Shown here piece by piece: positions 21,750 through 34,589 of a stretch of 64,000 nucleotides of DNA. Origin of the DNA: Hoplostethus atlanticus (lineage: Eukaryota > Chordata > Actinopteri > Trachichthyiformes > Trachichthyidae); NCBI GenBank assembly GCA_034670405.1, contig JAXDDX010000145.1, positions 558,001 to 622,000 of the forward strand, in the 5' to 3' direction. The notes beneath the pieces are model-generated. The model worked only from the letters and a program-made list of their open reading frames with translations, made no database searches and had not been told where the DNA came from. The translations under genes and the position numbers were made by a program. How positions within the stretch are numbered: position 1 is the stretch's first letter; the number at the start of each line of letters is the position of its first letter.

Positions 21750-21815
21750 CGGGGTGTGCACGTACATGCATTTTAACACCTCGTGCTCATTTCACAAAAT
21801 TTTCTGAGGCCAGGC
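21750..21815. repeat. Dispersed fish repeat, copy 2 (3' part)
   Basis: The stretch 'cattttaacacctcgtgctc' then 'atttcacaaaattttctgaggcca' aligns with 16,140-16,185, with about ten differences and one gap. Only the distal part of the unit is evident here. Confidence 0.55.
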
Positions 21816-22256
21816 TGCAGCTTCTATCTTCATCCATTAAAAGAACCTGGCTAGTGCATGTGTTTAGCCAGTGAAATCCTACCATTCAAAAAATAAATCC
21901 CAATTCATTAATGCTTGCTCAAATTGTCCCTTCGACAGTGATCCAGATTAAAGAACCCCAGACAGAGTTTTGTGTCCTGTGTTGGTTTTGAAGTAGAGTA
22001 GGTGTCCTATTTTTCACATGGAGGATGGCTACTTTTAGAATACTAAGAAAACTCAATATATACAATATACAACTTTATCATATTTTTCAGTGTGAAACGC
22101 TGCTGCAGCTCTCCTATGGTAGCTAAACTGCACTATGCTGTGTGTGTGTGATCTTCAGAGTAGGTGTTAAAAATAATACACTGATGTAGACACTCTACTA
22201 GTTGTACTTTATGTATAATGATCTTATGGAACTGTAGGAGGCACTCCATCTTCACC

Positions 22257-22260
<4 letters not shown>

Positions 22261-22328
<68 letters not shown>
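22261..22328. repeat. (TC)n microsatellite, 68 bp
   Basis: Uninterrupted TC tract, the longest dinucleotide run in the window. Confidence 0.97.
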
Positions 22329-22330
<2 letters not shown>

Positions 22331-22791
22331 CTCCCTTTTTTTCCAGATAATAGCTGGATTATGTACAGACACTGTGGGTGGACAGAAAGCTGCTATCTCA
22401 CTCTGGCTGGATTCCGTTTGGTGTCTCATCCCCCAAAAGACAGGATTAATATCCCTTAAAAATCCACTTAAAAGTTTCTCTTACAAGGAGGAGTTTTTAA
22501 TTTGTTTGACATAATTAACGTGTAAGTTAATTTACCAGACACGCGTTGGCTGCAGCCCATGTGGAAATACCAAAAAAAAAAATGGCAGGCATCGAAGCTC
22601 ATCCTTTTAACAAGTGTTTTAAATCATCGGTATGGGAATTTTTGCAAATAGCAATTCTCAACATATGAGAAGATATCAGACGTAAATATATTTCTTAAAG
22701 TCATAAAATGAGCGCAGTTTCTTATCGGATTGCCAAATGCTGCAGGGAGTGAATCTCCTTGATATTAATTTGATTTCCCACTTCAGCCAGA

Positions 22792-22792
22792 C

Positions 22793-22825
<33 letters not shown>

Positions 22826-22946
22826 TGACAAAAGAAAGAAAAAGACAGATAGAAGAGAGACAAAAATAGAATGACAGAGAGAGAGTGAAAGAGACGGAGA
22901 GCAAGATAAATAGAGAAAGGGCAAGAGAGAGAGAGAGAGAGAGGTT
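22792..22946. repeat. GA-rich block with G-run
   Basis: (AG)n from 22,792, a run of G near 22,814-22,824, then purine-rich DNA to a second (GA)n ending about 22,943. Confidence 0.85.
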
Positions 22947-24330
22947 CTGGGTGGAAAAGGCGAAACTGCAAGCCCACATGAAAAACAGTTCATCACATTG
23001 TACATCATCATGAATCTGAGTCCTCAGTACTGCAGGGCTTCATGAGAATGTGCACATAATACGCAGGAGTTCACGTCAAAAGGAAAAGACATCGCCTGCT
23101 GCTTTGTTTTTCCAAAAAGTGTATTGGTGTAACATGATTTTTGCCTTGTGAAACGTGTTGCAATCGCCATCAGTACGGGAGTAGCCGCCGATGTTGTCAA
23201 AATACAATTTGATGGGCAATTTGTGTAGTTTGCTGACTGCGCCAGCATTTTCTGTTTAATCTGATTTCAATCTTTTGGTTTCTTTTCTCCATTGTGATTA
23301 TTTGTCTTGTTTTCTTGCCTCATTGGTGATTTTTGGACTCTTTTGTCTCTTGTCTCTTTTGTCTGGTTTGCAGCCGTAGACCCAGGACAGTGGTCCCTTC
23401 CCTCAACACTGACTGTTGTTGTTGTAGTGTTAATCAAGTACACTCACACCTTTTTTCACTCTTTTGCTTTGTGTGTGTGTGTGAGTGTGAGTGTGAGTGA
23501 GACACCTGGAGCACGCGTGGCGGTGAAACGGTTTGGTCCCTTGAAGGTACAACCCCCTGCAGTCGGCCTCCTGCCCTCCATGTATGCTGGCAGTTAGTAA
23601 TACCAACACCAGTTTTCCCTTTTAGCTTCCTTTTTTTCTAGTATGTGTCTTGGTGTGCCCATCTGAACTTGAATCTCACATCTCTGCCTTTTAATTCCTT
23701 ACTTTTTTGGGAAAGGTTTTGGGAAAAGCCCTCCGGTCTTCTACTAAGGTGACGAAGCTCAAGTTATTTCTTGGCGTAGTTCGGTCTTACAAGTCCTCAC
23801 TCTTTCAGCGGGTCACATATGTTTAAGTCAACAACATGACAGGCTACAATTTGCTTCACCGACAATGTAAAATGTGTTGAGCATGTTGTTTCTCCTCTCC
23901 GTGTGTATCAAACCCACATCGTCATCTACATGACTGCTCCAATTACACCGTAATTCCCTCCTCCTGAGGTTTTACTTATCTCTCGGGATCCAAAATTACT
24001 TACAGCAGTGTAGTGTAATTCCATATTGCCACGTAATTCATCTGCCCAGCTGTTGGTTATCACCACCAAATTCCACCAACACACATACACAAACACACTC
24101 CCCCCCGAAACCCCCTAGACGGATGTCACCCCCGAGGAACAATCTCATTTCCTTTTTTTTTCGCTGTTAGCTTTAAGTGGTGACCTTTCCTCAGCGATAG
24201 GCGGTGAGCGCTGAGACGGAGTGACAGGAGCGGTGACTCACGGGGAGGTGTTCCTGCCGCCGGCCAACCTCATCAACATGCATGTTGTCAAGTCCCTGGA
24301 CTCTGGTTCCAAAAGGTGCCTGTGCACGTG

Positions 24331-24351
24331 TGTGTGTGTGTGTGTGTGTGT
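24331..24351. repeat. (GT)n microsatellite
   Basis: Short pure GT tract. Confidence 0.9.
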
Positions 24352-24560
24352 TTGCACGCAAGCACTATGTGCACCTTTGCCCCTGCCAGCGTGCATATGT
24401 GCACCTATGGCTCGGTGTTTTGGTCCTATATGTCAACGCTCCTGTGTATGTGTCTGCGTGTGTGTGATGGTGAACTCTGCTGTTAGCCCTGTAGCGCTCC
24501 AGGCTCCTGCGTTGGTTGGTTGCGATGCATGCAAGTGGATGCATGCAGAAGTTTATTAGA

Positions 24561-24564
<4 letters not shown>

Positions 24565-24591
<27 letters not shown>
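24565..24591. repeat. (GA)n microsatellite
   Basis: Short pure GA tract. Confidence 0.9.
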
Positions 24592-24743
24592 ACCTCACAG
24601 TCCAACTCACAGCCCCACTGAACGTGCTGGAATGGATCACATAGATGTTTACAGTGAGAAAGTAACATGACACCGAACATGAGCATCATGCATCAAGGAA
24701 GGCGTCAGGGTGAAGACCTTCAGTTCAGAGTCCATCCTTCTAA

Positions 24744-24781
24744 AACGTTTCACCGACCTCGCGTGTGGTCGGTGAAACGTT
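24744..24781. repeat. Perfect 15-bp inverted repeat, 8-nt loop
   Basis: Arms AACGTTTCACCGACC (24,744-24,758) and the exact complement (24,767-24,781) flank the loop tcgcgtgt. The stem is GC-rich, so the hairpin would be stable. Confidence 0.9.
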
Positions 24782-26370
24782 CTGCTCCGTCGTTTTTAAT
24801 ACGTCGCTTTGCATCGCGAACGACACTAGCCGTAGATAAGGTGGCTTGTTTTTTTTGTGTGTGTGTGTCATTTCCTCAGTCGAAGGGGAGACGTACCACC
24901 TTGAATCTTCAAAGGTCAAATTAGACTCTTAACCTCAATTACCCCGTTTACAAGGGCGGCTAGAGGTCACAGCAATGATGAAGGGGGTTTCATTGTAGAG
25001 TAGCCAGAGGTGTTTTTGGGCCAAATCTCTTTCTCTCTCCCTCTCTCTCTGTCCGTCAGTCTGCTGTCCCCGTCACTCAAGGACCACCGGACCCCAACGA
25101 GACTGATTGTTCAAACGGCAATACAATCGATCCTTCAACTGCTGTGTGCGCCGTGCTTACAGATGGCCCCCAGATGCCTCTCAGAAACAATGAATGACCA
25201 AACCCTACACGGCGTCTTGTTGTCAATCACGCCAATTCTTCACCACTTCTTCTACACCACTGATGTGCAGTTTGTGATTTGTTCTTTCCAAAAGCCTCTT
25301 TTTAGTGAATTAGCAGGAACGGTGTCGCCATTAAAAATCAGCGAGGGGCCCCCATGACCAATTTTGGGCCCCTGCAATGAGAATATAGTCAATCATTGAT
25401 TTACTACCATCTGCAACATCCATTTTGTATCGCCTTGTGTTTTTAAAGCTGAGAAAAAAACATCATCCAGTCATACTTGGAGTGGCTGGGTTCATCAAAT
25501 TTCAACATGAACCTTGGGAGGAACCAGAACCGCTGGTTAAGGCGTACTGGCGTGACTGGGTGATACAAATAGAACTGAAGGTTTGGCCGTAACCGTTCCA
25601 GTAGCTGCCGGAAAAAAACATCATAAACATCAGGGCTTGTAGTAAAGACTTGAAATCCAATGAGCATTTACAGCCCTCACATGCTCCTATGGGGGTTGGA
25701 TGGCAACTGAGCAGTGCCATAAAGAATGTTACAACAGTAAAAGGCAGTACGGGATGGGAGATGGTCGCATGGTCACATGTAAGAAGTCATTGACTGATGT
25801 TAGGGTAGTAAAAAAGCATGTGACACACACACACACACACACAAAACACATTAAATGATTTATTTATGTGCGCGTTAAAACCAAAAATGAAAACCAGGGG
25901 GCGCAATAAAGATTGCAATTAACAATGTGCAGAATCTGGCTAGCAACATCTAATGGAAACTGCAGTACCAAGACATAAACCAAGAACAGCGATTTCTAAC
26001 AGGACTCGGTTGGTTTGGAGTGCGCTCATCTTCACCTGCTCGCCATCGATCGTGCCGCTGTGACACGCTCCCAGACACCGACGGTAGCATTAAGAGGTGG
26101 CATGACGGTCGCGTCACAAATTATCGACGGGTGTTAGGTTTGGTCAGTGACAGAAGAGTGCAAAAAAAAAAAAACAGCGGAAAGGAAGATGGTGTATTAG
26201 ACAGTATGCATCCCATTGGGTGGATGTATTTATCCCCAGCACCTCACAGTCACTATGGCGGCATACGTCTTTAGCGCTGATGGCAGTATTATTGGGAATG
26301 AATAACCCCTAGCCCCAGTGTTTTTTTAGTGTCACGTTCAACTCAGTGAGCTAGACAAGACTGAGAGAAG

Positions 26371-26374
<4 letters not shown>

Positions 26375-26427
<53 letters not shown>
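26375..26427. repeat. (GA)n microsatellite, 53 bp
   Basis: Pure GA tract preceded by 'gagaaggagg'. Confidence 0.95.
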
Positions 26428-26429
<2 letters not shown>

Positions 26430-27162
26430 TGTAGAAGCCAGAGTGTTACATTGATTACATTGTGTATGTGAGTGCTGCTTCTCTCGTCTCCTTTTGATGC
26501 AGTCCGCCGGATAGATGTTTTTTGCAGGAATGGAGCCTGAGAACAGCATGAGGGCATGAATCACTTCATGGTCATTGGCTACTGTTAGTAAGGGTGACGG
26601 TCGCCTTTGGTTTCTAGCATTAGAATCATTTCACAATTTTACACTAATGAGGAAATCCTTTGCGTAGTATTTTTTTCTTTTTTACATTTAGAAACTTGTA
26701 CCACATGATTAAGCTCATAAAACTGGGGGGAAATGCTTTGCAGTCTAGACTTTTTAAGAATTAAAGTGAGCTAGCATGGCTTATCAGAAATGGGAGGCTG
26801 ATATATGGTGGATGATTTCATCCAAGGAGCCTAACCACCATTACTGCCATGCTCTGCCCATTGAGGTAAACATGGAGGCAAATGGAACCCAGAGAGTCAT
26901 ACACAGTTCCAAGATAATATTACCATGAAATAGTTTCAGCAGGCTTATTAAAACACATAGTACTGCAGTACAAGTCTCATTCCCACCAGAACCAAACCCT
27001 ATATAGTAACAAACAATAACTCTACCCGGCACTTACAACAACAGCACAGATCTCGTGTCCCATTTGACCAGTGACCCATTCAACCAGTCAACGTTACTTG
27101 ACAGTGAAAGTGGAGATCGTATCATTGGCCGGTCTCTGGCTGGTTACTTGGCCTACTAACAC

Positions 27163-27165
<3 letters not shown>

Positions 27166-27207
<42 letters not shown>

Positions 27208-27309
27208 ACGGGTGGGTTCATGTGAGTACATGAATGTGTGTGTGGGATGTGCTGAGTAAAAAAAACAGCATAAAATTGTTCTTGCTGTTTGCTTTTGTGT
27301 GCGAGCGTG

Positions 27310-27359
<50 letters not shown>
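27166..27359. repeat. Paired (GT)n microsatellites
   Basis: Two long GT tracts, 27,166-27,206 and 27,315-27,359, lie about 110 bp apart and are followed by interrupted CA-rich DNA to about 27,690. Confidence 0.95.
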
Positions 27360-27360
<1 letters not shown>

Positions 27361-28361
27361 CTCTGTCGGTGTGTGTCTGCATGTGCGTGTTACTACAAAT
27401 GACACCTGCACCGCAGAAGAAGAGTTTTCCAAGGTCAGGGATAAATCAACAGAAATTACACAGCTGCCAAAACCTATTACTGCACCACTGTGGAACACCA
27501 GCCTACCCAATGGGCATGCCACACACACACTCGGCTAAGCAAACACACATGCATGTGGACACACACACACACACAGGGACAAAAGCACACGCACACTCCT
27601 TCTATCTCTCTCTCTCTCACACACAAGGATGAAGTGAATTCATTCCTAACCACACGTGCACAAACACATGCAGGCGAAAATCCATACACAGACACACGCT
27701 AACTCACTTCCACGCTTTTACGCTCATGATTTGAGAATCCATTTTTCGTCATACTGTATTTACAGTATTAGTCATGATTTGTTTCAGTCATAGTCCCTTC
27801 ATCACTCCTACTCCTGGTGCTGAATTCAATAGAAAGAAATAGACTCCTAACACTGTGATGCGACCCCACATCAAGCTATAAGAATTCCCGTGACCGTACG
27901 CTAGGCTTTTATTTTTGTCTTCAGACAGGGAATCAAATTCATTTTTCTTCCAGTGCCATTCTCCTTGACACCTCCTCTTCTTCACACAAAAGACCAATCA
28001 AGCCTTTGCTCCATTGCACCCCTATGTGCCCCGTGGCAAACATGGACCCAGTGCTGATGGACTATAAAAACCTTTATTAACACAATTGCAGTAATGTTGT
28101 CACGTGTCTGCTCCGTGTGTGTGTGTGTGTGTGTGTGCGTGCTCCTATTCACATGCCGTTATCCATTAGGGTCAGATAAGAGCCTAGAGTCCAATAGACA
28201 GTGAAGGAGGTATTGCCAAAACTTGTCACAGGATATCAATATAGCTTCATTGATGAATCGACATTTCCACACTGCAAGCACTAAACCAAATCAATATATT
28301 AGATGCAACTATAGGTGTAGATGGTGGTAATGCTCAGTATTTCAGCTCACACTTCATTACT

Positions 28362-28362
<1 letters not shown>

Positions 28363-28400
<38 letters not shown>

Positions 28401-28490
28401 GTGTGTGTATGTTGTTGCATCCCCTTGGACATTCTTACCACATTTACACATTTACTCACGCATACATACAGACACACACACACACACACA
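28363..28490. repeat. (GA)n and (CA)n microsatellites
   Basis: GA tract at 28,363-28,394 and CA tract at 28,471-28,490. Confidence 0.9.
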
Positions 28491-30721
28491 TTACCGAAAG
28501 CTAGCGCGCAGCCACGTCATTCTGCAGCAGACACGTTGACAAGGGGGTCAAGGGTCACCATGCAGTATAATAGCTTTTCATTGACTGTTTATAATGTCAA
28601 TGGAAATGAACCTGTCATCTAAAGGACAAATATACACAGGATAGGAAGCTAGACTGGAGAAAGGGGCATCGTATCGTTTTTTAAATGCATCCAGGTCATA
28701 ATCTCAGATATCTAAACGGTTCAAATCCACAATCTTCAATCGATGTTGCAAAACCTTTTTTTTTTGTAGCATATGTGTTGTCTCCCAACCAGTGTTTCTG
28801 CTGCCACTGGACTGGTTTGATGCAGAGTTTTATTGTGAAATAGTCTATTTTAGAGGGCTACCAAGCAGGAGAGATACTCCTCTATGGGATGTACATCAGA
28901 AGCCACATATTTTCAATTCTTCTTAAGAGTGATACCAATTTTATTTCTTTTCAGGTCAGCATTTTCAGTAAACACCTCATGGTCACCAGAAAGCATGTCA
29001 AAGAGACTGATTTTTTTCAAACCAAAGCGATGGAAGGGCAGCTTAAATAGTTTATTTTTACGTCTTCATTTTTGCAAAAGTGATGATTTTCTTTAAATCA
29101 CCTCAGCACACATATGCTGCCGCCAAGTGAACTAACATTGAAAGAGGAAATAAATTAGGCAATGAATGAAATTTAATTATAATTAACATCAATCACTCAG
29201 CGTGATTGAGAAGTTCCTTTTAGATCCTTTCTCCATCAAAAACCATTTTGTGTCCTCTAATCTTAAATGGGTCCTCGGCTCAAAGACTAGTGAATAGAAC
29301 ACAGTAACACCTAACAAAGAATCCATTTGGAACAATCTTTTCATTTGCCATTAAATTCCTATTTTGAACATTGGACAGTACAATGGGAGCCATCTAGCCT
29401 TCATACTGCCAAAGGGCTCTTGGGGCTGGAGCCACAGTGCAGCAGCTACAATGAACAAACATGGTCATGTAAAATCTTGTAAACACGGGGCATTTGTGAT
29501 GGCAACATCCATATCGCGTTTCACTGCGGATCTTTATTTATGTTCTGTGGATTATTTATTTTACGTGACATAAAATGACACAAAAACAAAGAAGTATTTT
29601 CTTGCCTGCTGGTTTTGGACCACTTCCTGGTCGCCTCATACAAAGTCTCCCTGCTTTTAGCCTAGGAATCTACTGGAACTATGAAAATGTTATTCAGATT
29701 TATTTTCAGTTTCAGCCCGTAAAGCAAATCTTTCACAACCTAATGTAACATAATGTAGACTTATTTTTATATAAACATAGTATAACCAATCATTTTTAAA
29801 GTCATGTTTTCCAGAATCATTTAGGGACTAGTTTTAATCCTCTCATGGCCTATTTTTGGGTTCGGAATTTGTCTGTATATGCAAAGTCTAGAGAGCTGTA
29901 GTATATCCACCTACTTTACAGACTGGATTTTCTTTACTTAAGAGACATTGAATGATGAACATCAGGTAAATTATTTTTTTTTATATAATATAACTATATC
30001 ATATATATCCATTTCATATCATAAAATAACAACAACAGAAAAATATTTATTTCCCATCATCTGGTATTTGGAGCGGTGGGTGGCAACATCATGCAAAAGA
30101 CAAAGAACACTGTTACCCTTTTTGACCTCTGAGCTTCCTGTCCAAGCCTCTCTACTCTGTTTCTTTCCCACCAGGTGCAGAAACCATTTTCTCTCCGTTG
30201 CCTCCTTTCATTACACACCAGATTACCCCCCCCCCTCCCCTCCCCTCTCCATTTCCCTTTTCCCTCTCCCTCTCTCTCTCCTCTCTTTTTTTTGTCTCTC
30301 GAGTTCACCCATCCGTCTCCCGCTCTTGGCCTCCCACTTCCCATCTATCCTACTCCACCTCTTTCTCTACCTCTATCTCTCTCTATAAGGCTCTGTGCCC
30401 ATAGAAACCTGGAAGGTCATGATAAGCCCGAGTCCAATTGAATTCGCAGCGAAGGGGACACACATAGGAAATGCCTCACGTGTGAACGCACATGCATGCA
30501 TGTACAAGCGCATACCCACACAATGCTTGTGAGGTGAGTTTTCTTTTCCAGTAAAGCAGGTTGTCAGTACCAATGGTGCACAAACATACCACCCCAGAAT
30601 CTGTATGATGCCATGTTAGGCACTGTGAGCGTGCAACCCAATAACATTACAATACCAAAAATGCAGAGAGATACACAGGCACACACATATGAACACACAA
30701 CTGCACTGTTTTGACTGTAAA

Positions 30722-30807
30722 TACACACACACACACACACACACATGCACGCATGCACACCCACTCTTCAAAACACATGTAAGTATGTAAAACACAAGCA
30801 CGCAGAA

Positions 30808-30847
<40 letters not shown>
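30722..30847. repeat. Two (CA)n microsatellites
   Basis: CA tracts at about 30,722-30,745 and 30,813-30,847, separated by CA-rich interrupted sequence. Confidence 0.93.
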
Positions 30848-30849
<2 letters not shown>

Positions 30850-31703
30850 GAATGCTGTAGTATTTTCACTCAGTGTTTATTTTGGTACAGTCATGGTAGT
30901 GGTGGAATTTGCTGCCCCCTGCTGAAATGAACAGGATAACTGCAGCCTCACGGTCACACCACAGCAGGGGATTTTCAACTTTTTTTCTGTCAGGGAACAA
31001 AAACTGATTAAATTTAGTGTTGCAGCAGAGGCTCATTGATACACAGAACCAGAAACAAGACGAATGCACCCATCGTAGGTCCCGGGCCATAGTTTAATAA
31101 AAGCTATAGGGCAGTATATGGGAGGTCCTGGGAACTCCTGCTGCTATTACCCTGTGCACTTGGCCAATGGGAGACATTTCTTAACCTTAGCATCTCAGTT
31201 TCCTGATTCAGTTTTAACCCACAGCTTGCAAATGTCAGCCATTCAGTGGAACCCCTTATTGTCTGGCATTGGCTGGGCAAGTCAGCTACGGTGGTATAGG
31301 ACACTGTGCCATCAGGTTTTCCAAACACTTCCTCTTGGGTGGTAACAGTGAAGCAGCAGTGCAACATTCATGTAAGCTGCTTATTTTTAGTGATTAATAG
31401 GGAATCTAGTGAATAACCAATATGTACTTATATGTACATCACCTGATACCTGATATTTTTCATTTCTTCAAATATATAATCTATCTGACCCCTCCCCTCC
31501 ATTTTGCTCTCCTCCTTTTCATCTACACTCTATTTTTTCCTCTCTCTGTGTTCTTGTCCCTTGGTCTTTGTCTGTCTCTTTATGTCTCTGTCTCTCTCTC
31601 CATCGCTCCTTTCCTTCCTTCCTCTCCATCCCTCTTCTCCTCCTAACTATTCCCCTGCCCCTATGGCTTATCAACAGTGCAAGATATCATTAGAGTTGAG
31701 AGC

Positions 31704-31704
<1 letters not shown>

Positions 31705-31747
<43 letters not shown>
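31705..31747. repeat. (CA)n microsatellite
   Basis: 43-bp CA tract. Confidence 0.95.
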
Positions 31748-31748
<1 letters not shown>

Positions 31749-33161
31749 CAAGCCATTCTGCCAATTTTGTATAGTAATGTACCAGTACCTGCACCAATGC
31801 CCGTGTTAGAAGCAAGGAGTTTGGGGTTTAGACGAGGGGGGTTGAAACCTACAGGACAATGAAGGAAAGGATACATTCATGTCTACCTGTGTGAACAAGT
31901 TGATCTCTGTCTGTCTGCGTCTGTCTTTCCCCTTCTCTGTCTCTTACACAAGGCTGTAGCACTGGGAACATGTCTGTCATAACATTATCAGACATCTCTT
32001 AGAGCTCTCTAAAAACTAGACTGTGATTGTGAGGTGCTTTCTCTGTTAGAAATCACTACCGGTTGATATCAACAGCACTCGAGAATCAGGATGAAGTGAA
32101 CTCAGTCATCATACAGTGATTGACTTAAATGGCAGTATTACCTACTGTGGGACTGTCTTTTTGGATAATTTAGGCACACAATGCCCGGTTGGATCCTTTC
32201 CCCCTTCAGCTAAAAGTAATAAAGAGGAAATAATCAATCTTTATATTATGGTTTTGATTTAATGTTCGTTTTGTCATCTATGCACCTTAAACAGAAACTT
32301 CACTGCACGTATATTTGCGTGCTTCTTTCTCCATCCCTAGCAAAAGATCATGATTCAAATCTAGGTTGCTGTGATCTTTAGGCAAGGCTGAGGTTTGGGC
32401 ATGGTGCATTGTGTTTCTATCTCAGCTCTGTCCCAGAGCACTGCCTCAGAACACCGTGCATGACTCAACTAATCTGTTCTGCCTTCTCCACAACCAAAGG
32501 GAAGAACTCTGCTTCTCTCTCTCTCTCTCTGTGTGTTTGAATGCCCTTCTATCTGATGTCCTGTGTCTCTTTGTCTGTCTCACTGCCTCTGTATCTGCAT
32601 ATCTCTCTTTCACTACTTTAAATCTGCAAATTGTCAAGTCTGCCTGTGTTTTGTCTGTCTTCCTGTCTGACCTCACTGCCTACCCGTCTAACTCTCCCTG
32701 CCCACTGTAGGATGATTGTGTATGATTGTGTATGATTGTGTCCCTCTCTGTATTCAGGTTAAGGACACTGGCAGTGATAGTGTCCAGGGAACTTTAATAC
32801 ATCCCATACCATATCTGTCTATTTGTCCATGTGCCTGCTTGATGGACCAAGGCCAGCATCCTCTAGCATCACTGATAATACTAGTTTTGCTGTTTTAGAT
32901 GCAAACCTTTGATTTTTCCACTCACCCATCTAACTTTCATATTGTGAATACTTTTGAATGGGTTTCCCTGTCTCTAGTGTCCATAAACTCTAGCATCTAA
33001 AAAGAAAGTGCACTCAAAGTTATGACATTTTCTGGCAACAGCAGTGTGACACAACAACAAAAGGAGATTTATTTCACATCATCTACAGGATCAAGTCAAA
33101 ATCTCGCCTCCAAGTAAAAGGAACTAAAGCTGCTTTTTGAAGTGTGACAGATGGAAAGGAT

Positions 33162-33162
<1 letters not shown>

Positions 33163-33210
<48 letters not shown>
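33163..33210. repeat. (CA)n microsatellite
   Basis: 48-bp CA tract. Confidence 0.95.
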
Positions 33211-33213
<3 letters not shown>

Positions 33214-33894
33214 GCACGCATGCAGGCATGCACACTCCTTAGGAAGGGATTCCATCAAATCTGCACTGCAGTGATATGCTGTAACCAAATGACCAAAGGA
33301 CCTAACCAAATGATTAATAAGGTCACTGAACAATTGAAGTAAAATATTCTCTGGAAACTTTATCTGTACCTAAACGTATGCTACCTCCACCCATAAATAT
33401 GTTCTGATTACGATACTTAGGACGGACCCTCACTTCTGGGGGCCCTAAGCAAGCAGGATAATTTATCAAAAATGCGATAGGTGAATACAAAGACTTTAAT
33501 TAAAATAACACATCAAACATATTAAATTAAATTGCCTTTTACATTCTTTATTTTTTTTTTCAGCACAAATCGGTATGTCCATTCAGACATTGGCTAATGG
33601 CAGTTTCACTGAAGGAGTCAAACTGATTGATTTGTTGTCAGGGGCTCCCCCAGTGGTGGCGGGGCCTTGGCTAGCTGCTTCTGATGCTTATAAGGTAGGG
33701 CTGGCTATGATAATAGTGATAATGAGAACAGGCAACAATGCACAGTGTCACTTTTTCTGTACATATGGTACAGTAAATCCATCTAAAGATTTTTGAGAAG
33801 GTGGACAGCTAGTAATATAAGCATATATCCAAATCTGCACATTCTGTACATGTCTTAGGACCCTCAGTTCTTAACATTATCAATTTGTCTCTCT

Positions 33895-34225
33895 GCTTTT
33901 AAAATAGCAGTGATTCTCTCTATTAAAAAAAACAAACCTTGATCCTGAAATCCTTCAGAATTATAGGCCAATCTCGATCCTGACATTTCTTTTGAAAATA
34001 CATGAGGTTGTTGCCAGCCAACTTACTGATTTATTGTCCAATAATAGTATATTTGAACCGTGTCAATCTGGTTTTAGATCTTTTCATTCCACTGAAATGG
34101 CACTCACAAGAGTGGTCAATCATTGTGTTTCATCATTTAGTGTTTTCATAATGTTGGCGTTGTGAAGCCCTTTGAGACTGTAACTATGATTAAGAGCTAT
34201 ACAAATAAACTTGACTTGACTTAAC
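33895..34225 (+). mobile_element. Internally deleted L2/CR1-like LINE relic
   Basis: The conceptual plus-strand reading shows the RT entry NYRPISILTFLLK, a QLTDLL block and CQSGFRSFHSTEMALTRVV, the same domain region as in the intact LINE at 12.6 kb but from a different family. The sequence then jumps to a 3' end, 'gaagccctttgagactgtaa' then 'gagctatacaaataaacttgacttgac'. The catalytic YADD segment is missing. Broken frames mark it as a fossil. Confidence 0.78.
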
Positions 34226-34582
34226 ATGTTCTAGTTTTGTCAGTTGCAAATGTTTATATACTGTTATATATACTATTTGCTGCATTTGTTATCTATATAC
34301 ATATATATATGTATATATTATATATCCCATTACTATTTGCCTCTGCAATGACCTAGTTTCCCCATAAGGATCATTACATTCATCCTATTTTATCTGATTT
34401 TATCATCTTATCTGTTAGTGTAAATCCTCACTCACAAATAGAGGCATTCAAACCTTTTCAAAAGGACTTTCGTCAACCTTAAAGCAGAGCTGGATCACTT
34501 TTTTCAAAATTATTGGCTGAAGTGAAGTGAGATAGGATGAATTGAAAAGTCTGGACTCTTGACTCATTTTTCCTTTATAATA

Positions 34583-34588
34583 TTTATT
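34583..34588 (-). promoter_or_regulatory. Candidate polyadenylation signal for slc6a11
   Basis: AATAAA on the minus strand, about 2.27 kb past the stop codon. A second AATAAA is at 34,733-34,738. Either could end the transcript; a long 3' UTR is usual for neuronal transporters. No transcript evidence is available here. Confidence 0.25.
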
Positions 34589-34589
34589 C

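Larger units (their letters stand above)
21830..33880. other. Long non-coding stretch between repeats
   Basis: About 12 kb with no supported exon or gene. It holds the microsatellites and hairpin listed separately, pyrimidine-rich patches (30,215-30,395; 31,495-31,640; 32,510-32,590) and AT-rich DNA. Open frames in it are mostly translations of CA/GT or CT repeats. Confidence 0.55.

Noticed and set aside
27094..27632. Long frames full of HTHT or VCVC
   Set aside because: Direct translations of CA/GT microsatellites.
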